NCBI RefSeq assembly: GCF_001905465.1
Contig: NZ_LISX01000012.1
Span: 62,001 to 126,000 of the forward strand
DNA: 64,000 nucleotides
Source: Kitasatospora sp. CB01950
GTDB taxonomy: Bacteria; Actinomycetota; Actinomycetes; Streptomycetales; Streptomycetaceae
Direction: 5' to 3'
A program made the translations under genes and the position numbers. Position 1 is the stretch's first letter, and each line of letters begins with the position of its first letter. Shown piece after piece: positions 24,983 to 33,012 of the stretch. The notes beneath the pieces were generated by a model. That model did not search any database. It was not told the origin of the DNA and worked only from the letters and a program-made list of their open reading frames with translations.

Positions 24983-25912
24983 TCAGAGCGTCCGGAACCA
25001 GGCCGCGGTGCGCCGCAGCCCCTCCGGCAGCGGGACCGGCCGGACATCCGGGAACAGCTCCCGCAACCGGGAGTTGTCGGCCTGCGAATCCCGCACGTCC
25101 CCCGGTCGCGGCTCGACGTGCTCGGCGGCGACCGGCGCGCCCAGCGCCTCGCCCATCAGGGCGATCAGCTCCACCAGCGTCGTCCGGGTGCCGAACGCCA
25201 GGTTCACCGGCTCCGCGCTGACCACCCGGCGCAGCACCGCCTCGGCCAGCACCTGCGCGACCGTGCCGACATAGGTGAAGTCACGGCTCTGCAGCCCGTC
25301 CCCGTGGACCGACACCGGGCGGCCGTGCAGCGCCGCGTCCAGGAACGCCGGCACGACCGCCGCGTACGCGTGGCCGGCCGCCTGCAGCGGCCCGAAGACG
25401 TTGAAGAACCGCAGCGGGAGCACGCCCAGGCCGTAGCAGTGGTGGTACGCCCCCAAGTACGCCTCGGTGGCGAGCTTGGACACCGCGTACGGGCTCATCG
25501 GGGCGGTGCGCATCGACTCGCGCTTCGGCAACTCCCGGTTGGCGCCGTACACCGAGGACGAGGACGCCGCCGCCACGTACAGCCCGCCCGCCCGGCGGGC
25601 CGCCTCCAGCACCTCCAACGTGCCGGTGGCGTTGGCGTGGTGGCTGGCCAGCGGCGCCGCCACCGAACGCGGCACCGACGGCAGCGCCGCCAGGTGGACC
25701 ACCGCGTCCGCCCCGGCGAACGCCGCGTCCAGCAGCGCCGGATCGAGGATCGTGCCCTCGAACAGCGTGGCGTCCACGCCCGCCAGGTTGGCCTTGCTGC
25801 CGGTGGACAGGTCGTCCACCACCCGGACCTCCGACACCTCCGGACGGGACGTCAACTCCCGGGCCAGATTGGCCCCGATGAATCCGGCCCCGCCGGTGAT
25901 CACCACTCGCAT
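24983..25912 (-). CDS. NAD-dependent nucleotide-sugar epimerase/dehydratase (extended SDR)
   Basis: A 309-residue extended short-chain dehydrogenase. It has MRVVITGGAGFIGANLARE (GxxGxxG dinucleotide loop), VVHLAALPSV, a serine cluster AAASSSSVYGAN, the active-site SPYAVSKL (YxxxK) and PLRFFNVFGP. This is the signature of GalE/WbpP-like UDP-sugar 4-epimerases and dTDP/UDP dehydratases. It supplies a nucleotide sugar for the glycan pathway; the exact sugar is not evident. ATG 25912 follows AGGGGTGG. Upstream a palindromic stretch (ggcccgg...ccgggcc, 25934-25958) may end the next gene. Confidence 0.88.
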   Translation of the reverse strand: MRVVITGGAGFIGANLARELTSRPEVSEVRVVDDLSTGSKANLAGVDATLFEGTILDPALLDAAFAGADAVVHLAALPSVPRSVAAPLASHHANATGTLEVLEAARRAGGLYVAAASSSSVYGANRELPKRESMRTAPMSPYAVSKLATEAYLGAYHHCYGLGVLPLRFFNVFGPLQAAGHAYAAVVPAFLDAALHGRPVSVHGDGLQSRDFTYVGTVAQVLAEAVLRRVVSAEPVNLAFGTRTTLVELIALMGEALGAPVAAEHVEPRPGDVRDSQADNSRLRELFPDVRPVPLPEGLRRTAAWFRTL

Positions 25913-25933
25913 CGCGCACACCACCCCTCGCCG

Positions 25934-25958
25934 GGCCCGGGGATCCCCCCACCGGGCC
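25934..25958 (-). terminator. Possible terminator of the DhaM-like gene
   Basis: Arms ggcccgg (25934-25940) and ccgggcc (25952-25958) pair over seven bases. They are downstream of the minus-strand DhaM-like gene (ends 26069) and upstream of the epimerase start. There is no T-tract. Confidence 0.35.
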
Positions 25959-26068
25959 GATGCGCCGACTCTAGCCGCGCCCACCCGCCCGACGGGCCGA
26001 AAACCCGCCCGGTCGGGCCCAAACCGACCCATCGGCCACACTTCGTACGACGACCGGCAGAGACCGCG

Positions 26069-26647
26069 TCAGCGCTTCGGACGACGCCCGGTCTCCTCCG
26101 CCGCGTCCAGCACCGCCGCCAGGTCGCCGCCGGCCGTCGCCGTCGCCACCGCCGCCACCGCGCCCTCCACGAACGGCGCGTCCGCGAACCGCACCGGGAA
26201 CGGCAGACCGTGCTCGTCCGCGTCGGTCAGTAGCGCCAGCACCGTCTCCACCGCCCCGTCCAAGTCGCACAGCACCGCCACCCCGTGGCCCTGGTCGACC
26301 CGGCGGGCCGCCGTCGCCACCAGCACCGCGCTGGTGCCCAGGCCGTCCGCGATCGAGCCGCCGGTCGCCACCACCGGCGCCGGATCGGCCGACTCCGCCA
26401 CCGCCAGCGCCAACGCCCGCACCGCATCCGCCACCTCGTGGCTGTGCGAGACCAGCACCACGCCCACCCGCCCGTGCCCGGTCGGCCGGGACGGCCGGGG
26501 CACCGTCGGCGTCGGGGCGGTCAACGTGCCGGTGGCGGAGCCCACCGGCGGGGCGGACGGCGCGGTGGTGATCGGGATGACGTCGGCGCGGCTGCCGTCC
26601 CGCTGGTCCATCGGCTGCTCCCCGGTGCGTGGCTGACTGCTCGTCAC
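26069..26647 (-). CDS. DhaM-like EIIA-Man-type phosphotransfer protein with N-terminal extension
   Basis: A 192-residue protein. About 55 Pro/Thr/Ser-rich residues precede a domain with RVGVVLVSHSHEVADAVRAL, VVATGGSIADGLGTSA, GVAVLCDLDGAVETVLAL and APFVEGAVAAV, matching the EIIA-mannose fold of DhaM. The likely phospho-histidine lies in VSHS. DhaM passes phosphate from HPr to the DhaL-ADP cofactor of dihydroxyacetone kinase, but dhaK and dhaL are not next to it. The ATG at 26647 is the first of two; one near 26611 would shorten the extension. It may work with distant dhaKL genes. Confidence 0.78.
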   Translation of the reverse strand: MTSSQPRTGEQPMDQRDGSRADVIPITTAPSAPPVGSATGTLTAPTPTVPRPSRPTGHGRVGVVLVSHSHEVADAVRALALAVAESADPAPVVATGGSIADGLGTSAVLVATAARRVDQGHGVAVLCDLDGAVETVLALLTDADEHGLPFPVRFADAPFVEGAVAAVATATAGGDLAAVLDAAEETGRRPKR

Positions 26648-26825
26648 CCATCCCTACCTCGAACGGACCCCGGCCGCCCGCCTTTAGCACAGGTGTCGGC
26701 CGGACACGGCCGGATCGGACCATCTCGACCACCCGCGGGGCAGACCCGGCGCGATCCGCCGAGCCGCCCGCCCGCGATGGCTACGCTGGCAGCTCGACAT
26801 GACCCGCAGCGGAGGGAGCACCAGG

Positions 26826-27065
26826 ATGGCGGCACAGGCGGCGGACCGGCGCAAGATCGAGCTGGACGTGAGCGGAGCCGAATGGCAGTCCGCGGGCGAC
26901 GACCCGACCGGTGTGCAGATCGCCTTCGTCGACGGCTGCATCGCGATGCGCAACGGCGCGGAGCCCGACGGGCCGGCCCTGATCTTCACCCCCGCCGAAT
27001 GGCGGGCCTTCGTACTGGGCGCACGGGACGGCGAATTCGACCCCGCGCGGCAGGAGAAGGACTGA
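26826..27065 (+). CDS. DUF397-family protein
   Basis: A 79-residue protein. It carries the DUF397 pattern: a tryptophan near the start (AEWQSAGDD), IAFVDGCIAMRNG, then FTPAEWRAFVLGARDGEFD at the end. DUF397 genes in Streptomyces usually lie next to XRE-type (BldB/WhiJ-like) regulators; here there is no partner beside it. ATG 26826 follows GGAGGGAGCACCAGG and is preferred to the ATG at 26799. Regulatory role is a family-level inference. Confidence 0.82.
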   Translation: MAAQAADRRKIELDVSGAEWQSAGDDPTGVQIAFVDGCIAMRNGAEPDGPALIFTPAEWRAFVLGARDGEFDPARQEKD

Positions 27066-27889
27066 AACCGGAGCCCCGCGAACCGAAACGGCCCCCCCGG
27101 TGTCGAATTCGGCCGCGCACGGGCCGATTTCGGCCGTTCAGGCAATGACCGGTACGCCCGGACTGCCCCGGTCCGCACCCGTCGAAACCGCTCGGAAAGA
27201 TGACGAGCGGGCATACTCCGAGGTTACAAAAGAGTTCTGATGGGCCGAAACTTGTTGACTGTCCGACAAGCCTGCCAGAGAGTAAGAGCAGGCAGACGCC
27301 GTGCCGACCGCCCCCACGCGGCCTGGCACGGCGCCTGCTTGTGCTGCCCGTCACCGGCGCCGATGACGGGCCCTCCCACCCCTGGCCGCACAGAGTGCGG
27401 CAGCCGTCGCGACGGGAGCAGGCCCGACCGGGAAGAGCTACCCCCCGGCAGGGCCGAAACCCGGATTCCGCACGCCCCCACGCGGCGGTGATCCGGGCAA
27501 GGTCCGCGAACGCGACGGCTGGAGGGCCCCCGCGGACCTGGCTCGGTATTCCATATGGCTTTGTGTGCCGCCCGACCGGGCCGCCCACCGCACAACGCCT
27601 GCTGCGTCGTCCGCAGGCTGCCGCGAGGGCGAAGACCGATTGAATCAGCAAATGGTGCTTGTGAGTTCGCACGACTTGAGCTCACACGGCCACGAACGCA
27701 GTGAGGGAATGCGCGCAGGCACGCCGCGACAAGCCGCACCCAATGGATCTCGCCCGGAGCGGCCTTCGTGCTGAACCGAACGTAGCCCGGACGGTTGCTC
27801 AGAGTCAACATTGGTCCCTGAGCGTAGATCCCGGCCTGATCGCGGACCCACTCACCGGCCCCGGCCCACCGGGCACGTACGATGGGCCC
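27066..27889. other. 824-base gap with no recognised gene
   Basis: No frame on either strand shows the third-position GC bias of its neighbours, and no tRNA-type or known RNA sequence was seen. Base composition is lower in GC and more mixed than the surroundings (27181-27260 and 27540-27800). A hairpin (27106-27130) lies just after the DUF397 gene. The region could hold a small RNA, a decayed gene or long upstream regulation for the gene at 27890. Confidence 0.45.
27106..27130 (+). terminator. Possible terminator of the DUF397 gene
   Basis: The arms aattcggcc (27106-27114) and ggccgattt (27122-27130) pair over eight of nine bases with a seven-base loop and end in three T residues. A wider outer stem, aacggcc (27087) with ggccgtt (27132), surrounds them. 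Confidence 0.5.
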
Positions 27890-28384
27890 ATGTCATTTCT
27901 CCGCCGTCGCTCCGGACAGCCCGCCGGCCCGGACTTCGACGTCCTGGCCATGGATCCGGGCGACTGGCCCGGCCTGTTCGGGGCCATGATCATGGCCGCT
28001 CCGGACGGCTCCTGCCAGGGCATTTTCCTGCGCTACGACCTGCTCGGCGGCCGCGGCCCGGCCATGCTGATCGGCAACGTCCCGCAGGGATCGCCCGCCC
28101 GCGACAGCGAGGACGGCGTCCCCTTCGAGGTCCGCCAGCTGCTCGCCGCCCTGGAGAACGACGAGCCGGTCGACTTCGTCTCCGCCGAGGACTTCCCGGT
28201 CATGCTCGGCGACGACCTGCTGATCGTCCGGAAGGTCAAGGTCAGCGAAGGACGCCTGTACTGCTCCCAGTTCGGGCGCAGCGACGACGTCCAGGTCACC
28301 ATCGCCTCCTGGGACCGACCGATTTCGGACGACCTCTACCAGCTCCTGAAGCCGCTTCCGGCGGAGATGTTCCAGCAGGACTAG
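27890..28384 (+). CDS. Conserved-looking hypothetical cytoplasmic protein
   Basis: A 164-residue acidic protein without signal or membrane segment. It begins MSFLRRRSGQPAG and has several folded-looking strands (AMIMAAPDGSCQGIFLRYDL, DDLLIVRKVKVSEGRLYC). I do not recognise a family. The ATG at 27890 is the start that coincides with the onset of strong coding bias, although the frame is open further upstream. The sulfur-type leader peptide begins five bases after its stop. Confidence 0.7.
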   Translation: MSFLRRRSGQPAGPDFDVLAMDPGDWPGLFGAMIMAAPDGSCQGIFLRYDLLGGRGPAMLIGNVPQGSPARDSEDGVPFEVRQLLAALENDEPVDFVSAEDFPVMLGDDLLIVRKVKVSEGRLYCSQFGRSDDVQVTIASWDRPISDDLYQLLKPLPAEMFQQD

Positions 28385-28389
28385 GCGCG

Positions 28390-28470
28390 ATGCCCCGGCC
28401 GCTGCTGCTCACCCGCCGCCTGCACGTGGACCTCCGGCGCACCGCCGGCGCGGCCTGTCCGGCGTCCTGA
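28390..28470 (+). CDS. 26-aa leader peptide of the LLTRRxHVDL type
   Basis: A short ATG frame encodes 26 residues with the core LLLTRRLHVDLRR and a late cysteine (GAACPAS). This core matches short putative leader peptides of actinobacteria that sit upstream of sulfur-assimilation and sulfonate-use genes and are thought to respond to cysteine supply. The next gene, 56 bases downstream, is an acyl-CoA-dehydrogenase-fold flavoprotein, a fold used by sulfur-scavenging monooxygenases. AGGACTAGG precedes the ATG. The peptide is seen directly; the attenuation role is inferred. Confidence 0.72.
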   Translation: MPRPLLLTRRLHVDLRRTAGAACPAS

Positions 28471-28526
28471 CCGACCCCGAGTCCAGGACCGCCCGACCGA
28501 CCACGCCCGCCCGGAGGCCCGCCGCC

Positions 28527-29660
28527 ATGCCCCGCACCCCCGCGCACACCCCCGCCGTCAACGCCGTCCCCGCCGTCGAACCCACGGGCACCGCCCTCGA
28601 ACGGGCACTCGGCCGACTGCCCCGGGTGGTCGACCTGCTCGCCGCCCGCGCCGCCGAACACGACCGCGACGGCACCTTCCCCTACCAGGGCATCGAAGCC
28701 GTCCACGAAGCCGGCCTGCTCACCCTGACGGTCGGCCAGCGCCACGCCGGCCCGGGCGCCGGACTCGCCGACACCGTCCGGGTGCTGGCCCGACTCGGCC
28801 GCGGCGACGCCTCGGTCGCCCTGCTCACCGCGCACACCCTGCTGCACCACGCCGAACAGGCCCGCACCGCGCCCTGGCCCGCCGCGCTCTACCGGCGACT
28901 GCTCACCGAGTCCCGCCGCGGCCCCGCCCTGGTCGGCACCCTGCGCGCCGCACCCGGCCGCCCGTCCGCCGTCACCGCCCGCCGGCACGGCGACGCCTGG
29001 CACCTCACCGGCCGCGCCGCGCACTGTCCCGGCGCCGAAGCCCTCGCCTGGCTCGCCGTCGAAGCCCGCACCGACGAACCGCAGCCCCGCACCGGCCTGT
29101 TCCTGGTCCGCGCCGACAGCCCCGGACTGGAGATCGACCCCGCCGCCGACCAACTCGGCCTGCGCGCCGCCGCCGGCCACGACGTCCTGCTGACCGGCGC
29201 CCGGGTCGGCGCCGACGCCGCCCTGCTGCCCCGCACCGCCCCCGCCGGCCCGCCGCTCGCCGCCGCCTGGCGTCAACTCGCCCTCGCCGCCGTGCTGCTG
29301 GGCACCGCCCGGGCCGCGCTCGACTGGTCGGCCGGCCGCCTGCGCGGCAGCGCCGCACACCGCCGACCGATCGGCGAGCTCGACGCCCGGCTCACCGGCG
29401 CCGAGGAACTCGTGCACGGCCTCGCCGCCCGGACCGACGCCGACCCGACCGCCGCCGAACGGGCCCCCGCCGTCCAGCTGTTGGCGGCCCGCACCGCCGC
29501 CGACACCGTCCAGCAGGCCCTCACCCTCACCGGCAGCGCCGGCCTCGACCGCCGCCACCCGCTGGAGCGCCACCTGCGCGACACCCTCAGCCTGCGCACC
29601 CAACTGCCCGCCGAGGACGCCGTTCTGGACTCCCTCGGCGGAGCGCTGCTGGGGAACTGA
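28527..29660 (+). CDS. Acyl-CoA-dehydrogenase-fold flavoprotein (SfnB/DszC-like possible)
   Basis: A 377-residue protein of the acyl-CoA dehydrogenase superfamily. It has an N-terminal helical half (GIEAVHEAGLLTLTVGQRHAG, RLGRGDASVALLTAHTLLHH), a central beta part (WHLTGRAAHCPGAEALAWLA) and a C-terminal helical bundle. It lacks an obvious catalytic glutamate region of true dehydrogenases, and its shape fits FMN-dependent members such as SfnB or DszC that oxidise sulfur compounds. The upstream leader peptide supports a sulfur link. The ATG at 28527 follows GGAGG. It is a single gene; no reductase partner is adjacent. Confidence 0.75.
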   Translation: MPRTPAHTPAVNAVPAVEPTGTALERALGRLPRVVDLLAARAAEHDRDGTFPYQGIEAVHEAGLLTLTVGQRHAGPGAGLADTVRVLARLGRGDASVALLTAHTLLHHAEQARTAPWPAALYRRLLTESRRGPALVGTLRAAPGRPSAVTARRHGDAWHLTGRAAHCPGAEALAWLAVEARTDEPQPRTGLFLVRADSPGLEIDPAADQLGLRAAAGHDVLLTGARVGADAALLPRTAPAGPPLAAAWRQLALAAVLLGTARAALDWSAGRLRGSAAHRRPIGELDARLTGAEELVHGLAARTDADPTAAERAPAVQLLAARTAADTVQQALTLTGSAGLDRRHPLERHLRDTLSLRTQLPAEDAVLDSLGGALLGN

Positions 29661-29667
29661 CGGCCGA

Positions 29668-30828
29668 TCAGCGGGTGCCGACGGCCGCGCGCACCGCGCG
29701 GCGGGCCAGCGCGGCGTCGTCGTACAGCCGGCGGATCATGATCCGCTGCTCCTCGCCCGCGCCCGGGAGGTCGTGGATGCGCAGCTCCCGCATCAGCACC
29801 AGCGTCAGGTTGACCAGGAACGCGTCCCGGGCCAAGGTGCCGCCGGACTGGGCGAGTTGGCTGATCTGCCGACGCGCCGCGGTGTCGCCCGACAGCACGC
29901 TCCACAGCACCGCCAGGTCGTAGCCGGGCAGGTACCAGCCGGCCTGCTCCCAGTCGAGCAGGACCGGGCCGGTCGGGGCCAGCAGCACGTTGCCGAGCAA
30001 CGCGTCGCCGTGGCACAGCTGGCGCGGCACCGAGGACAGGCCGTGCAGCAGGGCGCGCAGGTCGCCCGCGTCCCGGTCGGTGAGCAGGCCCAGCGAGTGG
30101 AAGCGGCCGATCTCCTGCTGGTAGTCCAGCGGCTGGTCGAACACGTCCGTCGGCGGCCGCCACAGGTTCAGCGTGCGCACCGCGCCGAGCACCGCACGCA
30201 CCTCGCCCGGCGTCGGCGCGTTGGCCGGGTGCCGCTCGCGGGCCGCCGGACGGCCCGGCACCCGCTCCAGCACCAGCACGCAGCGGTCGTGGTCCGCCGC
30301 CACCAGCCGGGGGAGCCGGACCGGCGGGCGGTGCCGCACGAACGCCCGGTACACCGCCACCTCGTGGTGGAACCGGTCGATCAGCTTCGCTGCCTGCGGG
30401 CCGCGCAGCGCCGCCGGGTTCAGGCACTTGGCGACCACCGGGGCCCGGCCGATGGTGCCCGCGACCAGAATGTGCCGGGCGCCCTCGCGCAGCACCTGCC
30501 GGGGCAGGAACGCGGGACATATCCGCGCGATGTTGGCGAGCGCCGCACGCACCCCCGGGGTCTGCAGCGCGGCCGGATCCACCCGGTCCACGAACGCCTC
30601 CACACCCCGCCCCGGCATCGGACGGCCGAGCCGCCCGGCCTGCTCCGGCATCGGGCGGGTCACCAGGGTGGTGCGCCCGCGCGGGTCGCGCAGCTCCACG
30701 GCGCGCGGCGCGGGACGGCCCGCACCGGCGGTCGGGGGGCGCAGTCCGGAGCGTTGGGGGCGCGCGGCCGCGCCGTCCACCCCGTTCGGGGCGGTCGGTC
30801 GAATACCGGTGGCGGCTGTGGAGTACAT
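29668..30828 (-). CDS. Aminoglycoside-phosphotransferase-like kinase (APH fold)
   Basis: A 386-residue protein with an N-terminal basic/proline-rich stretch. The kinase domain shows a lysine in VVAKCLNPAAL, the catalytic loop LCHGDALLGNVLL and the metal-binding VLLDWEQAGWYLPGYDLAVLW. This is the APH/choline-kinase family; the substrate could be a small molecule rather than an antibiotic. The start is taken as the ATG at 30828 (MYSTAATGIRP). It is convergent with the flavoprotein gene, separated by seven bases. Resistance function cannot be inferred from the motifs alone. Confidence 0.8.
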   Translation of the reverse strand: MYSTAATGIRPTAPNGVDGAAARPQRSGLRPPTAGAGRPAPRAVELRDPRGRTTLVTRPMPEQAGRLGRPMPGRGVEAFVDRVDPAALQTPGVRAALANIARICPAFLPRQVLREGARHILVAGTIGRAPVVAKCLNPAALRGPQAAKLIDRFHHEVAVYRAFVRHRPPVRLPRLVAADHDRCVLVLERVPGRPAARERHPANAPTPGEVRAVLGAVRTLNLWRPPTDVFDQPLDYQQEIGRFHSLGLLTDRDAGDLRALLHGLSSVPRQLCHGDALLGNVLLAPTGPVLLDWEQAGWYLPGYDLAVLWSVLSGDTAARRQISQLAQSGGTLARDAFLVNLTLVLMRELRIHDLPGAGEEQRIMIRRLYDDAALARRAVRAAVGTR

Positions 30829-31160
30829 GGGCGGGTGAGGGTCCTTCCTTGACCGGGGGCAACGCTTCGAGGCCCGGACGGACAGGGGTCGGGGCCGCCG
30901 GGTGGAGCGCGGGCGCCGGGCACGGAGCCGGCCCGGCGAACCGGCCGCACCCTGGGGAAATGCGTCCGTCCGACCGTCCGTGCCATGCCCGGCGCCCCCG
31001 CGCCACCCGGTCGCGCCACCCCCTGGACGACTCGTCCGCGAACGGCTCCCGACGGACCGTCGGGTCGACATCCGGGCCGGTCGGGGGCGGTTCCGACGCG
31101 AGGTCGGGGTGGCGCATACCTACCTGACACCCGATCGGTACTGGCACACCACGTAGCGCG

Positions 31161-31180
31161 CCCTGGCGAACCCTGGCGAA
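31161..31180 (+). repeat. Tandem decamer ccctggcgaa x2
   Basis: Two exact copies of ccctggcgaa adjoin at 31161-31170 and 31171-31180, one helical turn apart, about 65-85 bases upstream of the preferred start of the NsdA-like gene. Same-face spacing of this kind fits binding of tandem protomers. No regulator can be named. Confidence 0.45.
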
Positions 31181-31243
31181 TGGTCGCTCGGCATGTGCCA
31201 GAGCCATTACTGTCGGGCTCAGCCGATCACCTGGGGGCTTCAG

Positions 31244-32719
31244 TTGAGCAGGGGGCCGAACAGCAGACTGGCCGACCACTTCGCCCTGACCGGCTGGTCG
31301 AAGGGCGAACTGGCGAGGCTGGTCAACCGGCGGGGTGCGGCACTGGGCGAGCAACAGCTGTCCACCGACACCTCCCGGGTCCGGCGCTGGATCGAGCAGG
31401 GCGAAATCCCGCGCGACCCGGTGCCGAGGGTGCTGGCCGCCGTGTTCACCGAGCGGCTCGGCCGTGTCGTCACCACCGAGGACCTAGGACTCGAACGGCA
31501 CCGACCCGCCAGGTCCGGCAGCACGGCAACACCGCCGACGGAACCCGGGGCGCCGGACCGGACGGCCGCGGTCCTCACCGAGTTCACGGGAATGGACCTC
31601 ATGCTGAACAGACGCGGACTGGTCGGCGCCACCGCAGCCCTCGCGGCGGGCGCGGTCATCGCCGACAACCTGCACGACTGGCTCACCGGCGGCGCGGTCG
31701 CCGAAGCCGCCACCCGCCCCCTCGTCGTCCGGGGCGACGGCCCCGAACCCCTGACCGAGGCCTACGAACCGGGCCCGGTCGGAAAGGACGAAGTCGCCGC
31801 CCTGGAACGCTCGGTCGAGGTGTTCCGCGCCTGGGACGCCTCCCGCGGCGGCGGACTCCAGCGCAAGGCCGTGGTCGGCCAACTCAACGAGGTCGGCGGC
31901 CTGCTCACCCACGGCCACCCCGCCGCCCTGGAACGCCGGCTCTGGACGGTCGCCGCCAACCTCGCCGTGCTGGTCGGCTGGATGTCCCACGACGTCGGCC
32001 TCGAACCCACCGCCCAGCGCTACTTCGTGATCGCCGCGCAGGCCGCCCGGGAGGCCGACGACCGCCCCCGGGCCGGCGAGGCCGTCTCCCGCGCCGCCCG
32101 CCAGATGCTCCACCTCGGCCGCGCCGACGAGGCCCTCGACCTGATGCGGCTGGCCCGGGCCGGCACCCGCGCCGCCGACGGCGCACTGCCCCGCACCCGC
32201 GCCATGCTGTGCACCGTCGAAGCCTGGGCGCAGGCCTCGCTCGGCCGTGCCGACGCCACCCACCGCGCCCTCGGCGAGGCCGAGGAGCTCTTCGTCCGAC
32301 CGACCGACCGGCCCACCCCGAGCTGGATGGCGCTGTTCGACGAGGCGGAACTGCACGGCATGCAGGCCCTGGCCCACCGCACCCTCGCCGAACACGACAC
32401 CGGCGCCGTCCCGGCCGCCGTCCACCACGCCGAGCAGGCCATCCGGCTGCGGCAGCGGACCGGCCGGGAACGCTCCGCACTGTTCGACCGGATCACCCTC
32501 GCCTCCGCGCACTGGATCGCGGACGAGCACGAGGCGGCCGTGGCCCAGGCGAACCGCGTCCTCGACTCGATCGGGCAGACCTCCTCCCAACGCACCTGGG
32601 ACCGGCTGCGCGCAATGGACCGGCTCTCCGTCCGCCACCAGCGCCGGCCGGAGGTCGCGGAACTGCGCGAGCGGATCCGCGCGGCGCTGCCCGCACCCCG
32701 CGCCCCCCGGCCGATCTGA
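31244..32719 (+). CDS. NsdA-like regulatory protein (N-terminal HTH-like, TPR-like C-terminus)
   Basis: A 491-residue protein. The start LSRGPNSRLADHFALTGWSKGELARLVNRRG, with TDTSRVRRWIEQGEIPRDPVPRVLA, matches the N-terminal domain of NsdA-family proteins of Streptomyces, where NsdA is a negative regulator of sporulation and antibiotics. A hydrophobic stretch follows (about residues 120-145, RRGLVGATAALAAGAVIA), then a helical TPR-like region. The TTG at 31244 is chosen: GGGGG lies seven bases upstream and family members begin with this MSxxPN-type phrase. An ATG at 31193 is the alternative. A tandem decamer lies in the promoter region. Confidence 0.8.
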   Translation: MSRGPNSRLADHFALTGWSKGELARLVNRRGAALGEQQLSTDTSRVRRWIEQGEIPRDPVPRVLAAVFTERLGRVVTTEDLGLERHRPARSGSTATPPTEPGAPDRTAAVLTEFTGMDLMLNRRGLVGATAALAAGAVIADNLHDWLTGGAVAEAATRPLVVRGDGPEPLTEAYEPGPVGKDEVAALERSVEVFRAWDASRGGGLQRKAVVGQLNEVGGLLTHGHPAALERRLWTVAANLAVLVGWMSHDVGLEPTAQRYFVIAAQAAREADDRPRAGEAVSRAARQMLHLGRADEALDLMRLARAGTRAADGALPRTRAMLCTVEAWAQASLGRADATHRALGEAEELFVRPTDRPTPSWMALFDEAELHGMQALAHRTLAEHDTGAVPAAVHHAEQAIRLRQRTGRERSALFDRITLASAHWIADEHEAAVAQANRVLDSIGQTSSQRTWDRLRAMDRLSVRHQRRPEVAELRERIRAALPAPRAPRPI

Positions 32720-33012
32720 GGCCGGCCGGCAACCTCCCGTACGCCGGGGCGCCCGCCTTCCGGAACCGGTCGATCCGGTACGGACGGACCGGGCGCCCCG
32801 GCGCGAGCGGCGTCCGAGGCCCGGTGCGGGCAGGGCGGGCGGAGGCGGCCGGAAACAGTCGTACCTGCGGAAATCCGTTGCCCTGTGTGCGGATCGGCCC
32901 CCCAGGCGGTAACCTTCGGTGATTCCGGCGCCCGGGCGCCTGAGCTGTGCCAACCGACCCCGGCGACGGAAATCCCGTTGCCACGACGACCGCCGCAACG
33001 GATGCTGACCTC

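Noticed and set aside
27180..27700. tRNA, tmRNA, RNase P RNA or SRP RNA in the long gap
   Set aside because: No T-loop GTTCRA with matching stems and no recognised core sequence of these RNAs was seen on either strand.
29668..30828. Antibiotic resistance gene call for the APH-fold kinase
   Set aside because: The motifs only show the APH/choline kinase superfamily; nothing visible indicates an antibiotic substrate.
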